DNA from: an archaeon
Lineage (GTDB): Archaea > Thermoproteota > Nitrososphaeria > Nitrososphaerales > Nitrosopumilaceae
Reading direction: 5' to 3'
Length of the DNA stretch: 5,367 bases
Assembly: GCA_021824845.1 (NCBI GenBank)
Contig: JAKAJY010000037.1
Location: 1 to 5,367, forward strand
The notes beneath the pieces are model-generated. The model did not search any database. It was not told the origin of the DNA and was given only the letters and a program-made list of their open reading frames with translations. Every line of letters begins with the position of its first letter. Within the stretch, counting starts at the first letter, position 1. A program made the position numbers and the translations under genes. Positions 1 through 5,367 of the stretch are shown one piece after another.

Positions 1-684
1 CTAGGTGGCCTAAAGGACACCACAGTAAAGCGAGTCTCATATGAAATAGACAAGACAACAGATACAGTTGGCGATAAAATTGGAGATGTTGTGCCAAGCG
101 CAGATCAGCTAAACCCAATCCCACAAATCAAAGACCAAATTGCAATTCCACCAATCAAAGAAACTTACTATGGACAAGTCTATGAGAAAAACGAATCAGA
201 GAAAACCTGCAAGGTGTCTGTTCCCAAGATGGCAAAGACAATCAATGGCGTAAAGGAGCTAACGCACACCATAACCATACAGGAATGCATGTATGAAAAA
301 CACAAGCCAGTTCAAGTTAGCATATCAACTGACCCAATAACTGGCGCACAAACAGTATCAGTAGAACCAACACCATCTAGCAAAATATTTCAGACATTAC
401 AATTAACCACTACAAAAAATGAAGACAATACAGTATCCATCCACTATGAGGATTCATCCGGCAAGACACTAAAGGTAACTGTAACTTTGCACAATTCCGA
501 AAAGCAGCTCTTCACCGGCGAGTTCTTTGCATCAAAGTTTGATACCAGCGTTGATGATGTTTCTGATAGTCCACATATTATAGAAATGATAGTAGAGCAC
601 GTGGACTATGGAACGGTAAACTCGTCAGTATACAATCCTCAAGGAAATGAACAGAGCACCATTTATGGTGTGTTTAGCCAGTAA
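1..684 (+). CDS. Unrecognised protein, C-terminal fragment (start lies outside the window)
   Basis: The reading frame is open from the first base and ends at TAA (682-684), giving 227 residues of an incomplete protein. I do not recognise the family. The sequence is rich in Thr, Ser and Val with alternating hydrophobic/polar stretches, suggesting a beta-sandwich-like fold. A Pro/Ile-rich linker lies around fragment residues 38-52. Two cysteines (about residues 70 and 96) could pair. Two N-x-S/T sequons (about residues 64 and 207) would suit an exported protein, but no membrane segment, anchor or sorting tail is visible at the C-terminus, and the N-terminus that would show a signal peptide is missing. 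A GTG at 91 with GGAG at 82-85 could be an internal or alternative start. I prefer the longer open frame because its 30 upstream codons read as protein-like sequence. The gene is convergent with the sirtuin gene, whose stop lies one base beyond this one. It is surely coding; function is unknown. Confidence 0.8.
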   Translation, partial: LGGLKDTTVKRVSYEIDKTTDTVGDKIGDVVPSADQLNPIPQIKDQIAIPPIKETYYGQVYEKNESEKTCKVSVPKMAKTINGVKELTHTITIQECMYEKHKPVQVSISTDPITGAQTVSVEPTPSSKIFQTLQLTTTKNEDNTVSIHYEDSSGKTLKVTVTLHNSEKQLFTGEFFASKFDTSVDDVSDSPHIIEMIVEHVDYGTVNSSVYNPQGNEQSTIYGVFSQ

Positions 685-699
685 TTCATTTTTGTATTA
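685..699 (+). terminator. Possible T-rich terminator of the + strand gene
   Basis: Immediately after the TAA at 682-684 the + strand is T-rich, with five T's at 689-693 and more T's to 699. Archaeal transcription commonly ends at such T-runs without a hairpin. The run is short and also encodes the C-terminus of the convergent sirtuin, so the call is tentative. A 4-bp inverted repeat just beyond (694-706) is too weak to add support. Confidence 0.3.
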
Positions 700-1405
700 T
701 CGATACTAGTTCTGGCAATGCAATGGCAGATTTTTCCCGAACCGAGAGATCCATATCAGCTGACATGACTGTCTTTTCTGGATTTACCTCGATTAATACC
801 GCACCGTTTTGCTTTGCGTACAATGGCAAGGTGTTTGCGGGTGAGACCACCAATGAGGTGCCTACAATTATCATGACGTCGCAGCTTTGTGCGTGAGTTA
901 TGGCATCAGACCATACGTCTTGAGGCAACCCCTCGCCAAACCAGACCACATCGGGCCTCAGAATTTTTCCGCACTTGCATTTTGGTGGCAACTCCTCAAA
1001 GGGTTTGGTGATATTATCATTGAAATCACAATTGGTGCATTTTATCCGAATTATGCTTCCGTGCAACTCTAGAACGTTTTTGCTGCCAGCTCTTTGATGC
1101 AACCCATCAATGTTTTGCGTTAGTATGATGACTTCTTTGAATTTGGCAAGCTCCGATATTGCAAAATGACCTGCGTTTGGTTTTGCAGCCAATATGTTTG
1201 ATCTTCTCTCCTCATACCACTCCCAGACCAGTTTTGGGTCTTCATAGAATGCATCAATTGTTGCAAGCTGCATCGGATCGTATTTTCTCCAGAGGCCATC
1301 TTTACCCCTAAACGTTGGAATCCCGCTTTCCTGAGAAATGCCAGCACCTGTGACAAAAACGATTTTTTGCGCGTCCTTGATTTGTCGAGCTAGTGAATCA
1401 AACAT
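686..1405 (-). CDS. cobB: SIR2-family NAD-dependent protein deacylase (sirtuin, CobB-like)
   Basis: This 239-residue protein has the full single-domain sirtuin layout, and the length is normal for prokaryotic members. The NAD-binding GAGISxESGIPTFRG motif is at residues 20-34, TQNIDGLHQRAG at 96-107, catalytic His115 in the LHG motif, the RPDVVWFGE motif at 150-158, GTS at 182-184 and EVNP at 206-209. Cys123, Cys126, Cys143 and Cys145 form the zinc site; the second pair is C-x-C. Sirtuins remove acyl groups from lysine, releasing nicotinamide and O-acyl-ADP-ribose. Tyr64 and Arg67 (Y-E-E-R) match the Tyr-x-x-Arg pair of SIRT5 and E. coli CobB that binds succinyl or malonyl lysine, so acidic acyl groups are possible substrates besides acetyl. 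In archaea the chromatin protein Alba is a known sirtuin target, but the target here is not shown. The ATG lies one base after the RNase Z stop with no clear Shine-Dalgarno, implying coupled translation as the last gene of the block. Confidence 0.97.
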   Translation of the reverse strand: MFDSLARQIKDAQKIVFVTGAGISQESGIPTFRGKDGLWRKYDPMQLATIDAFYEDPKLVWEWYEERRSNILAAKPNAGHFAISELAKFKEVIILTQNIDGLHQRAGSKNVLELHGSIIRIKCTNCDFNDNITKPFEELPPKCKCGKILRPDVVWFGEGLPQDVWSDAITHAQSCDVMIIVGTSLVVSPANTLPLYAKQNGAVLIEVNPEKTVMSADMDLSVREKSAIALPELVSIIQK

Positions 1406-1406
1406 T

Positions 1407-2306
1407 TTATTTTATTTCTATTTCCAGCAAGTCTTTTGCTGCAATAACGGAATCATGAATCTGCTTTGCTTCCTGTAGTAATTCTGATTCGTCCTTGTAT
1501 CTTGCAGAAAAATGAGTCAGAATCAGATTGGAAACATTTGCGTTTTTTGCCAGAATAGCTGCCTCTTTAGCTGTAGTGTGATTTGTCTCTACTGCCTTTT
1601 CTTGTAAGGTATGAGAAAATGTGCAATCAAATGACAAATAGTCACAATTTTTGAAAAACTCTTCTAATAATTTGGTGGGTCTGGTATCTCCAGAGATCCC
1701 AATTTTCTTGCCAGGCCTTTTCTCGCCTACCACTTGTGATGGTTTGAACACATTAGAGCCGACCCTGACTTCTTTACCAGTCTGTAGTTCATGCCATAGC
1801 GGACCTTCTGGTATGCCTAGCTTGATTGCTTGTTCCCTATCGAACTTGCCCGGCTTGTCCTTTTCTGCAAATAGATAGGAAAATGCCAAAACAGAGTGCT
1901 CTGCCTGCTCTGCAAATATGGAATAGGTCTTTTCCTCGCAGACAAGGCCTGATCTTACTGCTGTAATCATGACAGGAAATGACAAACCAAACTGCAAAAT
2001 TCTAATATTTTCTCCAATAAATTGTTCAATTCCATCTGGGCCGTAGATCTCAATTGGCTCGGTTCTGTGCTGTAGGGTCATGGTTTGGAGCAAACCCAGA
2101 ACACCGATGCAGTGATCTCCATGCATGTGCGTTACGAAAATTTTCATTTTCTTGTTCCAGCCAAGGCCTGACTTGAGATAGGATACCTGTGCTCCTTCCC
2201 CTGCATCAAACATCAGGATCTCGCCTTCACGTTCTAGACAAATGCATGACAGTCCTCTGTCCTCGGTTGGCTGGGCAGCAGATGTTCCCAGAAATACTAG
2301 CTTCAT
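1407..2306 (-). CDS. rnz: Ribonuclease Z (tRNA 3'-end endonuclease)
   Basis: The 299-residue product is a metallo-beta-lactamase-fold nuclease that cuts precursor tRNA after the discriminator base to create the 3' end for CCA addition. It starts with the characteristic LGTSAAQPT segment (residues 6-14). The zinc ligands are visible: THMHGDH at 59-65 (His60, His62, Asp64, His65), His137, Asp207 in the SGDTRP motif (205-210) and His265 in LTHFSARY (263-270). The NHTTAKEAA segment (242-250) corresponds to the family's HST motif. The [11 protein letters not shown] region (164-174) is typical of the short RNase Z form, and the length fits short-form archaeal and bacterial enzymes. The ATG overlaps the stop of the upstream tRNA methyltransferase gene by four bases (ATGA), and the TAA is one base before the sirtuin start. 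A different metallo-beta-lactamase hydrolase is unlikely given the complete motif set. Confidence 0.97.
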   Translation of the reverse strand: MKLVFLGTSAAQPTEDRGLSCICLEREGEILMFDAGEGAQVSYLKSGLGWNKKMKIFVTHMHGDHCIGVLGLLQTMTLQHRTEPIEIYGPDGIEQFIGENIRILQFGLSFPVMITAVRSGLVCEEKTYSIFAEQAEHSVLAFSYLFAEKDKPGKFDREQAIKLGIPEGPLWHELQTGKEVRVGSNVFKPSQVVGEKRPGKKIGISGDTRPTKLLEEFFKNCDYLSFDCTFSHTLQEKAVETNHTTAKEAAILAKNANVSNLILTHFSARYKDESELLQEAKQIHDSVIAAKDLLEIEIK

Positions 2307-3250
2307 TTTACCAAAATCATCCTCGTTAGACTCTTGTGGCGATAAATCTCATATTTTTTTGTTAGATTCAGCTTTATGCCATCATCAAGTCCCTTTTTAC
2401 ACATGATGGCAAACTTTGCCTTCTTTGGAATCTGGGAAACAAATTTCTTCATAATTTTCTTTGGTGGCTCGGATACCTTTGATGCCGTGCCATATGGTAG
2501 ATCAGTTACTATTCCATCATATTTTTCCTTGATTTGCGTCATGTAGTCGTAGTTTTGGTTAAACACCTCGCAATGAAAGCCATTTGCCTTTAGGTTGTCT
2601 TGAGTTATTTGGCACATTTTTGCATCAAAGTCGATTCCAATAGATTTGATCCCCATGGACTGAGCTTCCAATAGAGTGCTGCCCGTACCACAAAACGGAT
2701 CACAAACAGTTTCATCATCGTTTATCTTTGCCAGATTTATCATGGCTCGGGTTAGCTTCCAATCCAATTCGTGATGGAATTTGGTCAGCTTTTCGGGTCG
2801 CTTTGGAGGCTCAAATCTGGTTGAGAATCCAAAAAAGTTCTCTTCATCGGTGAATATTAGATAAATCACAACATCTGGGTCTTCTAGTGAGACCTTGGCG
2901 TTGCAAAAAGTAGAGACCATACTACCTAGAGATCTTTCTATTTCCGGTATGTCAATTGGTTTGTCTGAGAGATTGATTGCCTTGCACATGAATGATTTTG
3001 CGCCAAACAAAAGCGAGTAATTTTTCTCATCAAAGAACACGTTTGACATTTTTCGCAACAACTGGCCGGCAGTCTTGACAAATGTGGCCCGGCTGGCAAT
3101 TTTTTCCCATGGCGTGGTGCTTTGTATTATGATGAGATTTGCAATTGTCTTTATTTTTGCAAACCTGTCATACATCTTAACCAGAGTAACCACCTCATCC
3201 ACTGCAAGCTCTGGATATTCTTTTGAGACTAGGAAAAAGCTCTCTGGCAT
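2303..3250 (-). CDS. trmG10: tRNA (guanine-10-N2)-methyltransferase, THUMP-domain Trm-G10/Trm11 type
   Basis: This enzyme transfers methyl groups from S-adenosylmethionine to N2 of G10 in tRNA; archaeal Trm-G10 typically makes m2G and m2,2G. With the start chosen here it has 315 residues. A THUMP-type tRNA-binding region covers roughly residues 1-145. The Rossmann methyltransferase domain follows a linker whose end (about 161-174) resembles the family's LARAMVNLA motif. The SAM-binding motif [13 protein letters not shown] is at 184-196, the acidic GID at 205-207 and the catalytic TDLPYG (a D-P-P-Y-type motif IV) at 249-254. The C-terminal [10 protein letters not shown] is typical of this group. 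I start at the ATG 3248-3250, one base after the prs TAG. A longer frame could start at TTG 3266-3268, adding six residues and overlapping prs by 17 bases, but ATG and the +1 spacing are more likely. The stop overlaps the rnz start. Trm14 (m2G6) is the main alternative. Confidence 0.92.
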   Translation of the reverse strand: MPESFFLVSKEYPELAVDEVVTLVKMYDRFAKIKTIANLIIIQSTTPWEKIASRATFVKTAGQLLRKMSNVFFDEKNYSLLFGAKSFMCKAINLSDKPIDIPEIERSLGSMVSTFCNAKVSLEDPDVVIYLIFTDEENFFGFSTRFEPPKRPEKLTKFHHELDWKLTRAMINLAKINDDETVCDPFCGTGSTLLEAQSMGIKSIGIDFDAKMCQITQDNLKANGFHCEVFNQNYDYMTQIKEKYDGIVTDLPYGTASKVSEPPKKIMKKFVSQIPKKAKFAIMCKKGLDDGIKLNLTKKYEIYRHKSLTRMILVK

Positions 3251-3251
3251 T

Positions 3252-4127
3252 CTAGATTGCCTTTGCAATTACTCCGGAGACATCGACTAATGATGTGCTA
3301 CCGGGTATTGTGTTTGCAGAAATTATTGCAGAGACGCCAGACTTTTTGATCTTTTGCTCTGCATTATCAATTAGTAATGCATGTGTGCATGCAACAAAGA
3401 CCTTGCCGCACTTTTGCTTTTTCAGAAACTGTGTTGCTTTGATGATACTACCACCAGTGCTTATCATATCGTCAACCAGAACTAGGTCTCGGCCCTTTAC
3501 TCCATCTAAATTGGCAGTCATTATCTGAACCTTGCCTGTCTTTCTGTCTCGTTGCTTTTGTAATGCGATGTAGTCAGTGCCATAGAATTTTGCAAATTCC
3601 TTTGCTCTTTCTTTTCCCCCCAAGTCTGGTGATACAACTAGTGGGTTCTTGAGCCTCATTTTTTTGAGATGGTTTGCAAGATCAGGCACGGCAGAGACGT
3701 TTCTTACCGGTATGGTGAAATGATTGAGCCCAAGCATGCTGTGCATATCGACCACAATCACCTTTGATGCGCCAGCGGATGATAACAGCTTGGCAATCAC
3801 AGATAACGTGACTACTTCGCCTGGGAGAAACTCTCGGTCTTGTCTTGCATAGCCCAAGTATGGAATTACACAGATTATTTGGTTTGAGAACTGTTTTGCC
3901 TTTGCAATTAATGATAATGCCTGCAACAGATTGGTATCCACCGGAGGATATGTGGAATTTACTACGATGATTTTGCCTTTTGGTTTTGAGGAAATTGTTA
4001 TCTTGCTTTCGCCGTCGGGAAATACTCGCAGCTCAGTTGATACAAAGGATGCCTTTAGCTTTTTTGCCAATTTTCTTGCTAGATCTTCAGATGCCTTTCC
4101 GCCAATAACGGTAATTGCTGACAACAA
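3252..4127 (-). CDS. prs: Ribose-phosphate pyrophosphokinase (PRPP synthase)
   Basis: The enzyme makes 5-phosphoribosyl-1-pyrophosphate from ribose 5-phosphate and ATP, feeding purine, pyrimidine, histidine, tryptophan and NAD synthesis in the cytoplasm. The 291-residue product shows FPDGE (36-40), the ATP-contacting PYLGYARQDR (89-98), VDMHS (126-130), SPDLGGKERA (166-175) and the PRPP-binding loop VLVDDMISTGGS (216-227). The length suits archaeal enzymes, which are shorter than the roughly 310-320-residue bacterial class I enzymes. The start must be TTG: an in-frame TAG sits at 4137-4139, there is no ATG or GTG after it, and the first internal Met is residue 128. Two adjacent TTG codons (4125-4127 and 4122-4124) are possible. 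A TATA-like box 25-30 bases upstream suggests a leaderless message. It appears to lead the prs-trmG10-rnz-sir2 block. Allosteric behaviour cannot be judged from sequence. Confidence 0.96.
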   Translation of the reverse strand: MLSAITVIGGKASEDLARKLAKKLKASFVSTELRVFPDGESKITISSKPKGKIIVVNSTYPPVDTNLLQALSLIAKAKQFSNQIICVIPYLGYARQDREFLPGEVVTLSVIAKLLSSAGASKVIVVDMHSMLGLNHFTIPVRNVSAVPDLANHLKKMRLKNPLVVSPDLGGKERAKEFAKFYGTDYIALQKQRDRKTGKVQIMTANLDGVKGRDLVLVDDMISTGGSIIKATQFLKKQKCGKVFVACTHALLIDNAEQKIKKSGVSAIISANTIPGSTSLVDVSGVIAKAI

Positions 4128-4148
4128 ATCAACAATCTAGGAGGGACT

Positions 4149-4160
4149 CTTAAGTTTTAG
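4149..4160 (-). promoter_or_regulatory. Candidate archaeal promoter (BRE/TATA-like) for prs and the downstream block
   Basis: Read on the - strand this is CTAAAACTTAAG, an A-rich BRE-like stretch followed by a TATA-like CTTAAG centred near 4151.5. Its centre is 24.5 bases from the first TTG of prs and 27.5 from the second, so transcription would begin at or next to the start codon. It lies in the 47-base gap between the FKBP stop and prs, and resembles the element before the FKBP gene (CTAAACTTAA). There is no conserved Shine-Dalgarno directly before the TTG. The match is by eye; archaeal TATA boxes are degenerate. Confidence 0.45.
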
Positions 4161-4174
4161 GAGAGAATTTCTTT

Positions 4175-4909
4175 TTATTTTGCTGCGGCAGCTGCTTCTG
4201 GTTTTGCTTCTTCTTTCTTTTCTGCCTTTTTGTTGGCATATGTTTCAATAAAGTTGATCTTTTCCAGCGTTGGAACAAACTTGAAGGCGTCCATTTGGAT
4301 AAAGTGTTTGATAATTCTTAGGCTTTCTGCACCATAGATCTCTTCTGGAATTGTAACATCTAGTGTGTTACCGTTTAGCTTGGATGATATTTTAGAGTCC
4401 TCAACTGGCATGTGTCTTTTTAGAATGCCATTGATCTTGTCTTCGTTTGTCTCTAGTGCTTTTAGGATATTGACATCATACACTACTGTCTTACCTGCTA
4501 ATCTGTGATTGAAATCAACTTGGACACGACCGGATCCTACAAATCTTACTACGCCTGTCTTTTGGTCTACCTCAATTGTGTCACCAACTGTGACCTTGTC
4601 TGCATCCTCACCTAGCTTTCTTAGTGGAATCATTCTGACCTTTCCTGCATCTCGCTCGCCAAAGCCTTTGTCTGGTGTTACATCAACTGTTAGCTTGTCT
4701 CCTGCCTTTGCGCCTGCAAGTGCATCGTCAAGTCCTTTTAGAACCCATGATTCTCCAACTGAGACCAGCTTTGGTTGGTACTTGATGTTTTCCTGGAATA
4801 GGTTGTGCTTTTTTGCATCTTCCGATATGGTAGTCTCTACTACTTCATTAGAGTCCTTTACCTTTGCAGTATAATCGATTAAAATCAATGAGCCTTTAGT
4901 AAATGTCAA
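4175..4909 (-). CDS. FKBP-type peptidyl-prolyl cis-trans isomerase, long archaeal SlyD-like form
   Basis: The 244-residue protein is a cytoplasmic prolyl isomerase with chaperone features. FKBP strands cover about residues 1-87, including IDYTAKV (11-17), the core VGESWVLKGLDDAL (51-64) and GFGERD (82-87). A chaperone-type insert-in-flap domain (about 88-134) interrupts the fold, which resumes at HRLAGKTVVYDV (135-146). A further domain (about 152-226) matches the extra C-terminal domain of long archaeal FKBPs. The last 18 residues are a Lys/Glu/Ala tail ending in AAAAAK, probably disordered. There is no signal peptide, and it lacks the metal-binding His-rich tail of bacterial SlyD. The start is TTG: an in-frame TAG lies at 4931-4933 and no ATG or GTG follows before it. 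A TATA-like box sits at about leaderless distance. The gene follows the aminotransferase by 33 bases and precedes prs by 47; no T-rich terminator is visible before prs, so read-through is possible. Confidence 0.94.
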   Translation of the reverse strand: MTFTKGSLILIDYTAKVKDSNEVVETTISEDAKKHNLFQENIKYQPKLVSVGESWVLKGLDDALAGAKAGDKLTVDVTPDKGFGERDAGKVRMIPLRKLGEDADKVTVGDTIEVDQKTGVVRFVGSGRVQVDFNHRLAGKTVVYDVNILKALETNEDKINGILKRHMPVEDSKISSKLNGNTLDVTIPEEIYGAESLRIIKHFIQMDAFKFVPTLEKINFIETYANKKAEKKEEAKPEAAAAAK

Positions 4910-4930
4910 CGCGATCCGTCCCCGAAATTC

Positions 4931-4946
4931 CTAATATTAAGTTTAG
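4931..4946 (-). promoter_or_regulatory. Candidate archaeal promoter (BRE/TATA-like) for the FKBP gene
   Basis: On the - strand the sequence is CTAAACTTAATATTAG: an A-rich BRE-like part followed by an AT-only TAATATTA core (4932-4939). The core centre is 26.5 bases upstream of the TTG start, the usual TATA-to-transcription-start distance in archaea, so the mRNA would begin at or within a few bases of the start codon. The upstream half overlaps the TAA (4943-4945) of the aminotransferase gene. It is a better TATA match than the prs element. Confidence 0.55.
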
Positions 4947-5367
4947 AGCTGTTTGAGCTTCTCGTCGGCAACTTTGAGGGCTTCCATCTGCTTGGTCTTG
5001 TATCCCATCATCTCTAGTGTGGAGCCAATTGAGGAGATTGTTCTCATTACGTGGTATCTATTGACCTCGCCCATGCATCCAACTCGGAACACCTTGCCCT
5101 TGAGATTTCCAAATCCACCTGCGACTAGAACTCGGAATTTGTCTGCTAGTGTGTTTCGGAAGGTTTTGTCTTCCAGTCCGTCCAGATAGTTTAGTGCAAC
5201 TACAACAGTTGATCTTGCGTCTTCTTTTGCAAATGGAGACAGTCCCATTGCAGATAGGCCAGAGTATAATGCATCAGAGCAGATTCTATGTCGTCGGATT
5301 CTGTTGTCCAGGCCTTCTTCTAAGATGATATTCATTGCCTCTCTGTATGCGTATAGTAGTGGTAAGG
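4943..5367 (-). CDS. Class V aminotransferase, alanine/serine-glyoxylate type, C-terminal part (cut by window edge)
   Basis: The last 140 residues of a PLP-dependent fold-type I aminotransferase are present; the frame stays open to the right edge, so the Met at 5333-5335 is internal. The fragment begins PLLYAYREA and continues through EEGLDNRIRRHR, matching the family's helix with an Arg-His pair after the EEGL segment. The C-terminal small domain ends with KVFRVGCMGEVN, equivalent to the family's FRIGHMG motif, and a final helix. Relatives move amino groups between alanine or serine and glyoxylate (AGXT, SGAT) or act on ureidoglycine (PucG). The PLP lysine and substrate-defining residues lie outside the window, so the exact reaction cannot be assigned. 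In place of the usual His in G-H-M-G there is Cys (GCMG). Its TAA overlaps the putative FKBP promoter. Confidence 0.88.
   Translation of the reverse strand, partial: LPLLYAYREAMNIILEEGLDNRIRRHRICSDALYSGLSAMGLSPFAKEDARSTVVVALNYLDGLEDKTFRNTLADKFRVLVAGGFGNLKGKVFRVGCMGEVNRYHVMRTISSIGSTLEMMGYKTKQMEALKVADEKLKQL

Noticed and set aside
553..572. TGATGA and CTGA close together on the + strand
   Set aside because: The five-base spacing is too short for a C/D guide RNA and the codons (VDDVSDS) explain it.
91..684. GTG 91 with GGAG at 82-85 as the true start of the first gene
   Set aside because: Spacing is plausible, but the frame is open to base 1 with protein-like codons and the shorter form would have no signal peptide; kept only as an alternative.
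694..706. Small inverted repeat GTAT-TATCG-ATAC after the convergent stops
   Set aside because: A 4-bp stem is expected by chance and it lies within sirtuin codons; not a convincing hairpin terminator.
1120..1356. A 78-codon - strand frame inside the sirtuin gene
   Set aside because: It is an alternative frame of the same strand within a gene whose conserved motifs fix the real frame.
2370..2395. C/D-box-like pattern on the - strand (TTGATGA followed after a short spacer by CTGA)
   Set aside because: The C box has T instead of a purine at its first position, no matching C' and D boxes follow, and the stretch is conserved coding sequence of Trm-G10.
3377..3393. Alternating TGCATG-type palindrome
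   Set aside because: It falls within prs codons (region around ACTHALL) and has no intergenic or repeated copy.
4509..4874. A 121-codon open frame on the + strand opposite the FKBP gene
   Set aside because: It lies wholly antisense to a well-supported gene, is Ser/Thr/Pro-rich as expected for the mirror of that coding sequence, and has no domain or promoter of its own.

Overview
The window looks like a piece of an archaeal chromosome, most likely a mesophilic ammonia-oxidising thaumarchaeon (Nitrososphaerota, Nitrosopumilales-type). Visible support: an archaeal THUMP-type tRNA m2G10 methyltransferase, an archaeal-length PRPP synthase, a long archaeal FKBP with an inserted domain and an extra C-terminal domain, TATA-like boxes about 25-30 bases before start codons, almost no Shine-Dalgarno sequences, and moderate GC (37-47% in three lines counted by hand). 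The taxon is inferred from gene content and remembered protein style, not from a search.

Layout: positions 1-684 (+ strand) hold the C-terminal part of an unrecognised, Thr/Ser-rich, probably beta-rich protein whose start lies left of the window. Everything else is on the - strand and converges on it. In transcription order (right to left) these are: the C-terminal third of a class V alanine/serine-glyoxylate-type aminotransferase (cut by the window edge), an FKBP-type peptidyl-prolyl isomerase, PRPP synthase (prs), tRNA (guanine-10-N2) methyltransferase (Trm-G10), RNase Z (rnz) and a SIR2-family NAD-dependent deacylase. Coding density is very high. The only gaps above 5 bases are the 33 bases before the FKBP gene and the 47 bases before prs, and both contain TATA-like promoter candidates. 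No stretch above 300 bases lacks a gene. I found no tRNA, rRNA, mobile element, CRISPR array or significant repeat.

Functionally, prs, trmG10, rnz and sir2 form one tightly packed block with junctions of +1, -4 and +1 bases, which suggests a single transcript with coupled translation. Trm-G10 and RNase Z both act on tRNA precursors. PRPP synthase supplies the precursor for nucleotide and NAD synthesis, and the deacylase consumes NAD. FKBP and prs each appear to have their own promoter, and both must start at TTG, probably on leaderless or nearly leaderless mRNAs.

Nothing here amounts to a clearly new biological system; this is mostly housekeeping DNA. The points most worth a second look are the two promoter-proximal TTG starts behind a shared promoter motif, the Tyr-x-x-Arg signature suggesting an acyl-lysine (succinyl/malonyl) specificity for the sirtuin, a corrected start for Trm-G10, and the unidentified + strand gene.
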